Shown here one piece after another: positions 36,247-50,863 of a stretch of DNA of 64,000 bases (its first letter is position 1; every line of letters begins with the position of its first letter). Both the position numbers and the translations under genes were made by a program. Location of the stretch: contig JNDT01002356.1 in the NCBI GenBank assembly GCA_000697055.1, forward strand, positions 186,001 through 250,000. Reading direction: 5' to 3'. The DNA comes from Saksenaea vasiformis B4078 (taxonomy: Eukaryota; Mucoromycota; Mucoromycetes; Mucorales; Saksenaeaceae). The notes under the pieces were generated by a model. That model did not search any database. It was not told the origin of the DNA and saw only the letters and a list, made by a program, of their open reading frames with translations.

Positions 36247-37197
36247 GATTTCTCGTCTTTTTTTAGGGGGAGGTCACAAAATCCTTTTGACGATCGACTG
36301 CTGCTTAAAAAAAGAAAAGAAAAAGAGAAACAGAAGGTGTACTTTTTATATTATTATATCATTACAGCCACTATGTAATTCCTCAAATATCTTTTTAAAC
36401 CAACTGACAAGCAATGGCAAAATTCTTTGCTTTTTCTTTTTTTCTTCTGATGCATCTGACCTACGGAAAGATAAAGAAGGGTTATACTGCATGCAACAGA
36501 AATATGAGATCATCGATAGCGACACATATCCTCCCTTTAGTTCATAGTCTGATGCCATCACAAAGGAAATCATGCCGCCGCCCGCGCCATGCCTATAGAA
36601 CTGGCTTCCTTTACGTAATTTCGAAATACGTGGTCATCATGTATTCAAATTAGGTAAACAGCATGGCTGCCTTTTTTTGAAAGAGTTATCCTCCATTCAG
36701 ATTACTGCGCATTCATTCTATCTATCTTAATGCAGGATAATTGGGAGAGGGCAGTCGACCTTTGTGAAAAGGTCAGACTTTCTTTGGAATGATCAAAAAG
36801 GCGCTTAGTGATCCTATGTTACACGACCCGCAACTAGCTCAGATCTGCCTTGAACCTTAAAAAACTTTTTGTAACAAACAGGGCACTTTTAATTGATGTC
36901 CGGTTCGGAATAGTTGTCACGGTTAACACCTAATGAGGGATACAAGGCTGCAAGCCATTTGCTTTTTTTTTTTTTCGTGAAGTTAATTACATACAGTAGT
37001 GGAGAATCTTATTCTTGACAAACTCCATTCTGGTCACGCACAACTAAGCTTATCCATCAGCTTACTGTGTTCTGTGTTGCAGACAAAACCCTTTCTCCTT
37101 TCAGTCACAGCGTATTTTCCCTCTCCGACTCTGCATTTCCATCTTTCACCTTTTCCGGGCGCAGTAGTAGGCTTTCTCTATTTCATTGCACACAACC
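36247..37197. other. divergent promoter region
   Basis: Spacer between the secreted-protein gene and the SYLF-SH3 gene. A frame at 36414-36653 begins with a signal-peptide-like segment but has no further support. T run near 36965. Confidence 0.5.
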
Positions 37198-38786
37198 ATG
37201 ACGGTTCGAACGGCTAAAGAACTTAAAAGTAAACAAGACTATGCTCTTGTTTTGCGTTGTTACTCATTACAGTTATAGACGACACGGAACGTGCCATACA
37301 GATTTTGGAATTGTTCACAGGTAAAAAAAAAAAAAAAAAAAATGCAGGTCGGAGTACGATAAAGTGTTATGCTAAGCGGTTCTTGGCAGATCCCAACAAG
37401 GGTCGAGATATTCGGTTACTGATTCCACCATCGATTCTGGCCAATGCTCATGGCATTGTCTTTATTCGCCTGATTCGTGTGGGACTTATGTTATCAGCCA
37501 AGACAGGAACAGGCATTATCGTAGCAAGGTAAGAAAAGAAAAAGAAAATCATGCAGCTCATACAGGCAGTCTATATTATTAGATTACCTGATGGCAGTAA
37601 GTTTGGATACATTCTTCATTTACCTTTTTTTTCAGATAATTAAATTGAATTCATCAAAAAGCATGGTCCGCACCCTCCGGTGTCTCCATCACCTCGCTCG
37701 TAAGCAAATAGTAGTAGCGAAGAAAGAGAAGTTGCGTCTTAACAGCTAGTGGTTTTTTTTTTGGTGTGTGGCTAGGGTTTTGGTCATTTGGCAGGTGCTG
37801 AAGTCATTGACTCCATTATTGTGATGAATTATCGACAAGCGCTGAATGCATTTTTGGAGAGCGGAGGACAGCTTCAACTTGGTGTAGGCGTGTCATTAGC
37901 AGCGGGACCTTTTGGTCGAGCAGCAGATCTTTCGGCTTCAGCAAGTCAAAGTCATGTTGCTGCTACCTATGCTTACAGCGCTTCCAAAGGTCTATTCATT
38001 GGTAAGTTGGCATGTGATAGAAAAGGGAATAATAATAAGAATAATATACATGACTACTTACTAACGTTTTCTTTTTTAGGGTATTCCCTGGAAGGATCCA
38101 AAATCTCGGAACGTGTCAATACAAATGCAGCCTTTTATGGACGACCGATCAGCGCAAGAGAAATTCTAACAGGTGGCGTATCTCCTCCTCCTATGGCACA
38201 ACGGTTATATGCTATTCTTCATTCACTTGGGGCAGGTCCACGACCTGGCATTTCATTTTCTTCTTCTTCTGGTCCTGGGCCAGTGTATGCACAGAACCCT
38301 GCCTATCAACAGCCAGGTTATCAAAGCTACGCAACACCTTCAGGAGCAAATACATTTTCGCCACCTCCCCCGCCGCAACGTCGGACAACAACAACAAGGA
38401 TTCAACCATCCTCATCCTCCACATCATCACCACTACCACAACAAAACCAAAACGCGACGTTGTTATTCCAGGTAGACGACGAACCACCACCACCTTATGA
38501 ACCACAGGGAGCACCAGCCACTTTGGATACAAAAAGACTCTATCATGACAACACATGGACTTCACCTCCCAAATCACTTCCACCTCGTCCATCTGAAACC
38601 ACATCAAGCGTAGTTGTTGCAAAGTATGATTTTGTTGGGCAAGCACCAGGCGATCTGTCATTTTCAGCTGGAGATCATATTATTGTTACCAAACGCAATG
38701 AGAATCGTGAAGCATGGTGGGAAGGAGAGATTGGAACCAAGACTGGCTGTTTTCCTGCAAACTATACAGAAGATCTTACGGATTAA
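37198..38786 (+). CDS. YSC84: SYLF-SH3 protein (Ysc84/Lsb3 family)
   Basis: Exons 37198-37228, 37273-37320, 37348-37528, 37583-37596, 37662-37699, 37776-38001 and 38080-38786 join in frame to 414 residues. Residues about 1-225 form a SYLF domain: IPPSILANAHGIVFI, GTGIIVARLPDGTWSAPSG, GAEVIDSIIVMNY, then VSLAAGPFGRAAD and the GYSLEGSKISERVN..FYGRPISAREIL end. A Pro/Gln/Ser-rich linker follows. A C-terminal SH3 domain (about 355-414) has AKYDFVG, DLSFSAGD, WWEGEIG and FPANYTE. Family members bind phosphoinositides and F-actin through SYLF and bind Las17/WASP-type partners through SH3 at endocytic actin patches. Two tiny exons (14 and 38 nt) are needed to keep the domain whole; the acceptor before 37662 is weak but required by homology. 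Confidence 0.9.
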
Positions 38787-39105
38787 AAAAAAAGAAGAAG
38801 AAGAAACAACAGTTTATGCTATTAAATAAATACACAATTTATTGGATTCCAAGAGGTTGCATGATTTTTTTTTCTTGGGATTTTGTTTGAGTCGAAGATG
38901 AAGGGAGAAGGGGGAAAGTATTATGATGTGTGTTTCGTTTGATCAAGAAGAAGAAGAAGAAAAAGAAAAAAAGAGAAGAAAGAGAAAAAGAAGAGGAGAA
39001 AAGAAAATAACAAAGAGGAAAAAAGGGTACATTAATATGAACAGCTTATGTTGTGGGATGTGTGTGGCAGAGGATATCTTGATGGGATTTGTTTCTTTTT
39101 TTTTT
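38787..39105. other. convergent intergenic region, purine-rich
   Basis: Purine-rich stretch (38945-39030, AGAAGAAG type) between convergent 3' ends. No gene is seen. Confidence 0.5.
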
Positions 39106-39909
39106 TTAGAGATCTCTCTGGTTCATGGTAAGAGGGGTTGTGGAATTTGGTAGAGATTGACGTTGACGATGTACGATAGAGTCCCATGGAGATTGTTCAG
39201 TCCAGAGAGAGCCAGCTTGTTTAATATAATCCATGCTTTCCTGAGTTGTTTCCCATCCTCTCCATCCACCCGTCCAAGTGCGTACAAATTCTAAGAAGCG
39301 AGCTTTATCTTCGTCACTGACGGCGGCGTCATTATTATTGGATTCGGCAAGTGATGCGGGGCGTGTTGTTGGGGGGCTTGATTGCATAGAGTCTATGGAG
39401 GACTTGTCGACCATATCCAAGGCTGATGTAGGTCGCGATTGAGGAGGAGATGTAGGTAGACGACGAATGGGGGCGGATTTAGTTGACAAAGTGGTTGATT
39501 TACTTGGAGGTAGAGAGGCGCGTGCTGGTAGGTCCATGGAGGAAGAACGAATTTGTCTTGCTGCATCACCAGTTGATCTGGGACGTGGAGATGTTCTCTT
39601 TTTTGGATCTACCTTTGGTACCATTGCCTTGAGTCGTTCGATTTCAGCTTCATAGTCAATACAAGAGTTCATGCCAGCAAAAGGATCGTCACCCTGGAGT
39701 GGAGAGAAGGACTTTTTCTTTACTGTCGAAGTATCATTCCAAACAGAACGTTTTTTCTGGTCTTGGACCATGGAGAATGAGTCGTCGACAAAGTCCTTTT
39801 TAGGCATCCAACGAGGAGAAATCACGTAAGAAGAGGAAGTAGAAGGACTTGGTTTCTTGTATCGCAGATTTCTAGCAGTGTCTTCCATAGATTGAAAAGA
39901 CTGCACCAT
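39106..39909 (-). CDS. hypothetical disordered protein, 267 residues
   Basis: A single open frame starts at ATG 39909. Most of the protein is Ser/Pro/Thr/Arg-rich and disordered, with candidate basophilic phosphorylation sites. A short helical acidic element lies near 85 (IDYEAEIERLKAMVP). The only compact-looking part is near 205-250 (DKARFLEFVRTWTGGWRGWE and SLWTEQSPWDSIVH), which is aromatic-rich and may be the conserved module. No family is recognised. The 5' flank holds a (GT)15 tract. Confidence 0.6.
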   Translation of the reverse strand: MVQSFQSMEDTARNLRYKKPSPSTSSSYVISPRWMPKKDFVDDSFSMVQDQKKRSVWNDTSTVKKKSFSPLQGDDPFAGMNSCIDYEAEIERLKAMVPKVDPKKRTSPRPRSTGDAARQIRSSSMDLPARASLPPSKSTTLSTKSAPIRRLPTSPPQSRPTSALDMVDKSSIDSMQSSPPTTRPASLAESNNNDAAVSDEDKARFLEFVRTWTGGWRGWETTQESMDYIKQAGSLWTEQSPWDSIVHRQRQSLPNSTTPLTMNQRDL

Positions 39910-39946
39910 GAAGGAAATAAGGAGAAAGTTTTGTTGTTGTGTGAGA

Positions 39947-39952
<6 letters not shown>

Positions 39953-39982
<30 letters not shown>
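39953..39982 (+). repeat. (GT)15 microsatellite
   Basis: An uninterrupted GT run just upstream of the 267-residue hypothetical gene. Long A runs and a second GT-rich tract (about 40112-40144) follow. It is promoter-proximal low-complexity DNA. Confidence 0.9.
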
Positions 39983-39986
<4 letters not shown>

Positions 39987-40364
39987 GCTAAGATGGATAT
40001 GTACAGCAAAAGAGAAGCAATGAAGAGAAAAGAAGAAAAAAAAAAAAGGAATTCGGGTTATGAATAACAAAGAAAAAAGAAAAAAAAAGAAAAAAAAAGA
40101 GAAGCCTTTTTGTGTGTGTATATGTGTGTGTGTGTGTGCGTGTAGTTGTGTTAGACGTGGGACATGAAAAGGGTGTACGGGACCAAAGAAAGAGAAAAAA
40201 AAAAAAAAAAGCTGCTTGGCCCACTTTGTAAGAAAAAAAAAATAATAATAATTACCCAACCCAAAAAAAAAAAAAAAAGCAAGTCTCTCTCTCTCCCCTT
40301 CCCAAAACCCAAAACATGGTGAATTTTCCATGATAAGCCACTTGACTCATTTAAAGAATCTCCG

Positions 40365-40904
40365 TCATATTCTTCTTCGTTTCGTAATTGGTTTTGGTTG
40401 TATGGGTAGTATTGTTGTAGTAGTAGTAGTAGTAGTAGCATTACTAGTAATAGTAGTATTGGTAGCAGTATTACTGGCAGTTGTTGTTTTTTTTCTTTTT
40501 CTTTTTTCTGGTTGTTTAGATAGACGTTGAGCAATCGCTCTACTTCTTTCTTGTAATTTTTGTCGTACATCTTCCACTGTTTCGTATTCAGGTGCATACG
40601 ACACTCGTAATAAACTAGCGTAAAAATTACGATCGTCTAGTGATCGTTTGGCCAGACGAGCTGAGGTCATATTTGAAAACCGAACCCATATGACATCCAT
40701 ATATTCCGTAGATGAAGGATGATCATCCAATAAATGACATTCATCCACTTGTCCAAATGCATGACATTGTTTTAATAATTCCTCACATAACCCAAGCGCA
40801 GGCACGTTTTCAAATATCAAGTACCGTGATTCTTGACCAACTGTATAAACACGCACTGCCCGAGGTGTCCTCGAATCACGATACGCTGGTCGATTCGTTG
40901 CCAT
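40365..40904 (-). CDS. RBM48: RBM48-like RNA-binding protein
   Basis: A single exon of 179 residues from ATG 40904. It carries one RRM (about 15-110): RAVRVYTVGQESRYLIFENV, LCEELLKQCHAFGQVDECHLL, MDVIWVRFSNMTSARLAKRSLDDRNFYASLLRV, then the diagnostic SYAPEYETVEDVRQKLQER that follows the RRM in RBM48. Human RBM48 acts with ARMC7 in minor-spliceosome (U12-type) splicing. The C-terminus is a Thr/Asn tract encoded by a GTA/GTT-type trinucleotide run, ending in a basic PKPITKRRRI. The 390-bp upstream spacer is shared with divergent uL22. Confidence 0.85.
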   Translation of the reverse strand: MATNRPAYRDSRTPRAVRVYTVGQESRYLIFENVPALGLCEELLKQCHAFGQVDECHLLDDHPSSTEYMDVIWVRFSNMTSARLAKRSLDDRNFYASLLRVSYAPEYETVEDVRQKLQERSRAIAQRLSKQPEKRKRKKTTTASNTATNTTITSNATTTTTTTTILPIQPKPITKRRRI

Positions 40905-41293
40905 GAGGGTTTGACGGTAAAAAAAAAAAAAAAAAAGAAACTGAACATCAGGGAAACCCTCCAAAGGTTGAAGAAATTGAACCACCGAATCGGACCTTTG
41001 TTTCCACGTGAAGTCCGGCTCGCATTTTCGGACCACCGGGCTAGGGGGAGGGGAGGGGTGATCTTTGCCATCGAGGTGTGTAAAGCTTTGGCTCCTTCTC
41101 TTCGCTTGTGCGTATTTATCGCAAGGTAAGAAGAGACAGACCATCGATAAAAAAAAAGAACACGAAGCACGATCATTTCGCAGATTTACCGATCAATTTG
41201 GATGGATGCGACATGAACGATGGAAAAAAAAAATCCGAAAATTTATTTATTTACTGACAAACCCTCCTTCCTCATAATATAGACTCATCAATC
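40905..41293. promoter_or_regulatory. shared divergent promoter of RBM48-like gene and uL22
   Basis: A 389-bp spacer between two start codons on opposite strands. It contains an 18-bp A run near 40919 and a G-rich patch near 41041-41057. Its role as a bidirectional promoter is inferred from layout only. Confidence 0.5.
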
Positions 41294-42071
41294 ATGGTCA
41301 AATACGCTACTACACCAGCCAACCCTGCCAAGGCTGCCAAGTCCAAGGGCGCCTACCTTCGCGTTCATGTACGTATAAAATAAAAGAAAAAAGTTGAAAT
41401 GCGCGCGAGATCCATTAGTAACTCTTTTTATTATCTAATAGTTCAAGAACACCCGTGAAGTCGCCGCTGCTATCAAGGGTATGAAGTTGAGCAAGGCTTA
41501 CGCCTACTTGAACAACGTGACCGAGCACAAGCAGGCCATTCCTTTCCGCCGTTTCAACGGTGGTGTTGGCCGTACTGCACAGGCCAAGGAGTTCGGTACC
41601 ACCCAGGCCCGCTGGCCCGTCAAGTCCGTCAAGTTCGTTACTGACTTGTTGAAGAACGCTGAGAGCAACGCCGAGGTAAGGGGAAAAAGAGAGAGAGACA
41701 GAGAAAAGTGGGTCAACATGTTCATTTATGCCGTTCCTCTTTTTTCTTTTAGGCTAAGGGCTTGAACGTTGAGGAACTCTACATCTCTGGTGTCGTTGTG
41801 AACCAGGCTCCCAAGCACCGTCGCAGAACCTACCGTGCTCACGGTAGAATGTAAGTAGAGAACGCTTAAAAAATAGAAAGAAAGAAGGAAAGAAGGAAAG
41901 GGAAGCTAACTGTTTTTTTTTTAATATAGCAACCCTTTCATGACCTCGCCTTCTCACATTGAGGTTATCTTGACCGAGAAGGATGAAGTTGTCCCCAAGG
42001 CTACCGACAAGAAGGTTGTCCGTCTCAACGCTCGCCAATTGGCCCGCAACGCTCGTCTTGCTCGTGCTTAA
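41294..42071 (+). CDS. RPL17: 60S ribosomal protein uL22 (L17)
   Basis: Exons 41294-41368, 41442-41675, 41753-41850 and 41930-42071 join in frame to 182 residues. It starts [19 protein letters not shown] and contains [85 protein letters not shown] and [14 protein letters not shown], matching eukaryotic uL22 throughout. It lines the peptide exit tunnel of the large subunit. Codon bias is typical of ribosomal genes. Confidence 0.97.
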
Positions 42072-42394
42072 ATGTCTCTAGGCTGGGATGGTAGTTGAAA
42101 TAAAATAATGCAAAAATGAGTTTGTTCACAACATAGAGTCACCATGTGATGAATGTACTGCGAGCCGCATGTTTTCTTTTTATTAATCTAGCCGAGTAAA
42201 AACCTTGCATCATCATCTACACAAGGATCGAAACACATTTCCTTTCATGTAGGATCTGTTAAGGCCTAGCTTACTACCTTTTTTTTTTTTTTACTGCTGG
42301 TGCTTCCTTTTGAACTAAAGTAAAAAAGAAAAAAAAACTTTAGCCATAGTGACAAACAAACAAATAATGAGAGAAGAAGAAGAAGAACAGAAGG

Positions 42395-44128
42395 TGGTTG
42401 GACAGCTAATAAAAACTTCCCAACAAACATTGATCTTGACATTTGTGCCCGCTGAATCTGCAAGTGTTGGCAAAGAAAAACGTGAAACGAATTGACTTGG
42501 CTCACACTTTGCTGTCCTATGACATCGAGTTACATAGAGAGCGTTCACCGCGCCCATGGAAACCGGAAATAGCTTGCATACTAACGACATCTTGTGGAAA
42601 AGCAGAGAAAAAACGTGTGGTCTGTATAGCATGGTCTGCCGTTTAGTGTAAAGCGTCCAGGTGATGCAGGTCAGGTCATTCTCTATCCAAGAATAGCCAT
42701 CGGCATTACCAAGGCTATTCTTTTGTGCTGATAACATTTGTTCCCAAACTCTTTTTTTTTTTTTAATTGTCGTCTTTTGATGACAAGTTATGCAGGAGAA
42801 ACAGCTTTTCTCTCTGTCTCTCTCTCTCTGTTTCTCTCTCTCCTTTTTCCTTAAAGAGTTCACGCCGAATGAGTTGTCTACACATTCTCTCTCCCGGCAT
42901 GACTCGGAGAATAGGACGGCACGAAGGGTCGGTTATGACAAAACAATGATTCCCTTCATCGATAGGACGTACGTAATGGCATTGACAACAGAAAATAATA
43001 TATGAATGCTGTGATCCCCGCAAGGACATGTTAAGATTGAGCTGGTTTGAAACGTTGTTACAAGAGAAGTATATACCAGCCGCAGAAAACAGATTTGCAG
43101 CAAAAAAAAAAAAAAAAAAGGAACCCACGCAACGCAGCTAGAAGCATGCAGGTGAAATCACCTACATTCATTACATCATAGACAAGTGCAAGCATGTCAG
43201 CAGGAGAAACGCCCTCTTCAGCAACATCGTGATTCATGCACTTGGTCCGCGGGAATGATAAAGATTGCATTAAAAAAAAAACAAATACGCAAGGATTATT
43301 ATTATTATTATTATGTTTACCCACCTTGAGTTTTTTTTTCTTTACTTTAGTCACCTATCTTCTTTTCGGGCCATAACGCCGATGAAGCGATCTTCCTTGG
43401 ATGACTTGCAAAACATGTGGACGGGTCGCTAATGATGATCATGCACGGAAACAATGGGTTGCAGTAGTACTTCTGTGCGAGGGTAAAATAATAATAATAA
43501 TAATTCTTACCTTTTGCCGTCGATCGTCATCTGTACTTAAGTCCCATAAATCACTTGTTGTTTCCTGGGTAGATCATCCAAAGTCACAGCACGTTGTTTT
43601 TTTTTGTTTAAGAAAATGATTAACCTTCTTTTGTGGCGTCGTCAAATTCACTTTTTCTGATTAAAAAACCAAAAAAAAAAAAAAGAAAGAAAGAAAGAAA
43701 GAAAGAGCCATTCGCACCCTCGGCAATCTGTTGCCTATTACAAGTGGCGCATTGAAACGTACGATGCATCTCTTCCCTCCTTCCCCCAAAAGTGATGCTT
43801 AGATCCCCTGGGCATGGAAAGTAATTTGAGCGTTGTATGGCGAGATCTTGTTGTTCCCGTAGGATAAGGAAAAGAGAGAGAGGAGGAGGGGAGGGAGACA
43901 TCTGACCAAGCTGGTACAGTTTTTCTTGCTTTTCAATGTATGACTTGTTGACATGGTTGCAAAGTTGCGCAAAAATGAGGATTGTGTCACATTTCATATG
44001 TTTAAACCCTACCATGTTGCCCATTTATCGCGACACTATCTGATGAAAAGAAACAAAGACTGTCGAGAAAAAGCCTGTGAGACTTGTCCATCAGAAGCTA
44101 TGTTCTTCGTTGTTTCCGTTGCCATAGG
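42395..44128 (-). CDS. tentative Cys-rich multi-exon gene
   Basis: Several minus-strand open pieces carry CxxC pairs and have usable splice sites. They include one with FQCATCNRQQIAE (about 43720), an acidic SDLWDLSTDDDRRQK exon (about 43510-43560), and FCCQCHYVRPIDEG with CFVITDPSCRPILRVMPGE (about 42870-42990). A further piece holds VWEQMLSAQ...GYSWIENDLTC (about 42670-42760). Another frame with CVKC lies upstream (44129-44365). The picture suggests a zinc-binding protein, but phases do not all resolve and no family is recognised. It may also be a decayed gene. Confidence 0.3.
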
Positions 44129-44365
44129 TTATCCAATCAGGACGCTAAATTGAGTAGTCAGGGTCATGTTGGAAATGAACCGGATGGGAAATGCGCCAAA
44201 AGCAACATTCATGCAGCGATGTCTGTCATCGCGTTGCCGGATGACACAATACATAGACATACAGTGCACAATCAAAGGGTGTAACCCAGCCGGCAGACGT
44301 CTGGCTTCAGGGACGTCAAAGAAAAAGACAGCATGCTTTCCAATGACATTGCATTTGACACACAT

Positions 44366-45802
44366 GTTTTACATTGTTGACATTGACCAGGAAATAGAAA
44401 TAAAAAAAATATATAGTTCATCATTCACATTTTGACTTGCGCATGAGAGAACGAAGAAAGAAAGTTTGTGCAAATCAGCTTTACGTTCATGTGTTCTGTT
44501 GCTTCCCTTTCTCCATTGGGTGAAGGTCAGAATTTTTGTGTCACTTTGTCCACAGTTCCCATCATAAAGGAAGCTATTATCCTGGAAGAGCTTTACAGCC
44601 GTTTGCTGTAAACATTCTTAAATCTGAGAAACCTGGATGGGCGAGGGGCGTTTCTTCTTCTATTTGCACACTGCACCCACAGATAAACATGGGTATCCAT
44701 GGTTTCTCTTTCCACAGCAACCCCCAAATTACCCTCGCAACTCAACAAGAAGCATGTCTTTCAAAAAAGTTTTTTTTTTTTTTGATAATGCATCCTTATG
44801 ACCACAAGACACCGAGAAAAAAAAAAGATTACCTTGTCGTGACAGCCGTTTCTTGCTTGGGAACTGAAGTGTTTGTTTTTTTTTTTTTTACTCATTTCTG
44901 CCTTGTGTCACAGACAACAAAGTGGATAGAGAAAGAGAAGGGTCGAGATGGTTGGTGCTTTCGGCAGCCAGCGCGGACGTAAAATAAATAAAAAAAAAAC
45001 CTAAGCCTTGGTCAAGTAAATTCTAAGCGTCGGCTTTTCTTTTTTTCGCATAGTTTTGCGCGACGCGTTATCCAATGTAACTGACAGCAAAATTCTGGAT
45101 AGCCCTTTTTGGGTTTATCCGCGGTCAGAACAATTCTATCTATCGATTTAAGCAGAGGTTATATGGAATGAAAGGAGGAGAGCGCTGTTTTGGATCGTAG
45201 CACGGTGATTCAATCTATTGTAATATATGCATAGGGAACCTATCTTATCATCCTACACATTTTCTTTTTTTTTTTACCCCGCATAAACGTACTCCTGAAG
45301 ATAGAAAAAGAACCTTTTTACTTGACAATCCATAGACCATGGATTACAAAAAAAGAAAAGCCAAAAAAAAAAGTAGTAGTAATAGTAGTAGTTAGTCGTT
45401 CCCACTTTTTTTAAAGAAGGTTGCCTAGATCAAGTGACAAGTTTCACTTTGCATCAACTGATACGCATGATAATAAATAAAAACCGATATTGAATACATG
45501 TTGCTATATGAAATGATGCTATTGATTTATCATTTTTATTTATCATTATTTTTTTTGGGTTTTGATAGCTGTTGTCTGTTAGAAGGTAAAAGAAGGTAAA
45601 AAAAAAACAAGTGATATATTTGTTCTTTTGTATCACATGCAGCGTCAGCCGGGAAGTCTCACCTGATTTGTTGTGGATCGTTCCGGTACGATGTGTGCAA
45701 GTGACAGGCTGAGTTTTTTTTTCTTGCGTTATTTGGTTATAAAATGACACGTCCCCACTCGTATTTTTCACCTTTTTCTTTTTCTTTCCAAAGCTCATCC
45801 AT
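44366..45802. other. intergenic region
   Basis: 1.4 kb with T and A runs and a short AGT/AAT trinucleotide stretch near 45375. A plus-strand frame at 44536-44982 is interrupted by low-complexity sequence and has no domain. No gene is supported. Confidence 0.5.
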
Positions 45803-47398
45803 ATGTCTACTCAAGAACCAGTTACTGTTGCAACGGAGACAGCACCTACTGCTACCACTACTATTACTACTACTATTACATCCGCAGCCCCTGTCCCTGT
45901 GGAAGCCCCCAAGACGGAGGAGCAGCCAGCCCAGGCTACCACTGAGTCAAAGGAAGAACCCAAAGAAGAGGCAAAGAAAGAACAGGAGGGCGGTGAATCA
46001 AAGGCAGAAGAACCCAAGCAAGAGGAAACAGAGGCAAAGACATCAGATCAACCTAAACCTACACCTTCCCGATCAGCTACTACTGCCAAACGTCTTTCTG
46101 CATTCTTTGGCAAAGCTAAAAAGTCGTTGTCTCCTGCTGCGGACAAATCGGATGAGAAGGAAAAACCACCTGCTCTCCCCACTGAGACAGAACAGCCCAC
46201 CGAAACTCCTGCTCCAGAAACCACTACTACTGCTGCTCCTGCAGAAGAAGAACAACAACAACAACAACAACCCACCACTACTACTACTACCACTACGCCT
46301 AATGCTAATACTGCTCATGAACCCGAAAAAACCGAAAAACGAAAGTCTAATTTCCTTACTGGAATTTTCGGTCGCAGTAAGGTAATTTTTTTTTTTTGAT
46401 CATTTGATTTTTTTTTCTGGATCCGTTCTGTCGGAGTACGAAAATTGATTGGGTTGGTGTTTCGTGCTTGTGTGGTGTTGCAACATATTTTTTTGGTTGA
46501 GCTTGTTGGACGATCATCCTTCCCGGGTAAACCAAACTAAAAAAAAATTATTTTAGACTGCCGCTAAAGAGACGGAGGTTAAATCGGAAGAGACCGGTGC
46601 TGCTCCTGCTGATGCAGAACAAGGTAACCTAAAACTTGCCTCTCAAGAAAAAAAAAAAAGAGATATACTCACACTCTTTGCTTTCCCCCCCTCCCCCTTT
46701 AATAGGTGCTACTACCTCTGAACCTGCTGTAGAGGAACAGCCAGAGACTGCTGCTGAACCTGCTACTGAAACGACACCTAATGAACCTGCTGCTGCTGAA
46801 ACGACCGAGACCTCGGCTGGTACAACCCACAAGGAGACAAATGTGCTTGATCAAATTAAACGTCATTCCTTTGTCAACAAATTCTTTGGAAAGAAGAAGG
46901 AAGCTGAAAAACCAGCCCCAGAAGAACAACAACAACCTACTGAATCTTCTGCTACGGAGGAACAACCGGCTGAAACTACTGCTGCTCCTCCTGCTCCTGC
47001 TGGTAAGTCCAGTGTGTAACAAACCCTTGATAAAAAAGAAAAAAGAAAAATGAAATAACTCATTTATCAAATTAGAACCAAAAGCGGAGGAACAGCAACA
47101 GCCTGCCACTACTCAGGAAGAACCTGCCAAACCTACATCGCGTCCTAGCTCTCCTTTGGGTCGTCGCTTGACCCATATGTTCAAGAGAAACAAGAAGGAC
47201 AAGAAGGAAAAACAGCATGAAGGTTCTTCTTCCTCTGAGGAACAACAACAACAATCCGCTGCTGCTGACACTGGTGCTCCTGTCCCCCCTGCCAAGGATG
47301 ACCAGCCACAGACAGCACCCAAGAATGAAGAACCTGTGGAGGTTCCCGCGGCTGCACCCGCAACCACAGCCTCCCCTGCCGTTCAAGCGACCGCATAA
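45803..47398 (+). CDS. disordered Glu/Thr/Pro-rich protein with four basic-aromatic repeats
   Basis: Exons 45803-46381, 46557-46623, 46706-47002 and 47076-47398 join in frame to 421 residues. The sequence is almost entirely Thr, Glu, Pro, Ala and Gln. Embedded in it are four short related modules: KRLSAFFGKAKKS (about 46088), KRKSNFLTGIFGRSK (about 46337), KRHSFVNKFFGKKKE (about 46858) and GRRLTHMFKRNKKDKK (about 47161). Each has the pattern basic pair, Ser/Thr, aromatic/aliphatic patch, Gly/Lys cluster. They could act as membrane-binding amphipathic helices or as Ser-phosphorylated docking motifs. No family is recognised; spliced-frame continuity and repeat conservation support a real gene. 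Confidence 0.75.
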
Positions 47399-47822
47399 AT
47401 GACATTGTTATCGTTATTTCTTTTCTCCAAATTTTCCCTTTCTTTCTTTCTTAATAATGGTTCACTTGGAAAAAAAAAAGCCAAGTGGATCTTTTCTATA
47501 TTCTTTTTAACTTGATGCAAATCTGGACTTTTTTTACCTTTTATTATTATTATTATTATAATCAGACTCTTTTCTTTTCTTTAGCAAACTTTAATGATAA
47601 CATGTTTCTTTTTTTTTGTGCCTCTTATCCAAGTTACACAGGTAATAAATATCATATTTTGTCACGTCGTACGGCGAACATGAATGGCGCCACGAAACTA
47701 GACAACCTGCATCCCACTTCTTAAACACACGAAACAAGAAAAAAAAAAGAAGAAGAAAATAAAGCTTGTATTTACACGGAAGATAAAAATAACAATAATA
47801 GAAATGTGAGAGGTTTGCATTC
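47399..47822. other. convergent intergenic region
   Basis: A/T-rich DNA with TTA repeats between the 3' ends of the repeat-protein gene and MCM5. Nothing else is seen. Confidence 0.5.

Positions 47823-50863
<3,041 letters not shown>

Noticed and set aside
39822..40597. Phe/Leu-rich frames between the two minus-strand genes
   Set aside because: They arise from long A/T homopolymers and the GT microsatellite, with no complex sequence.
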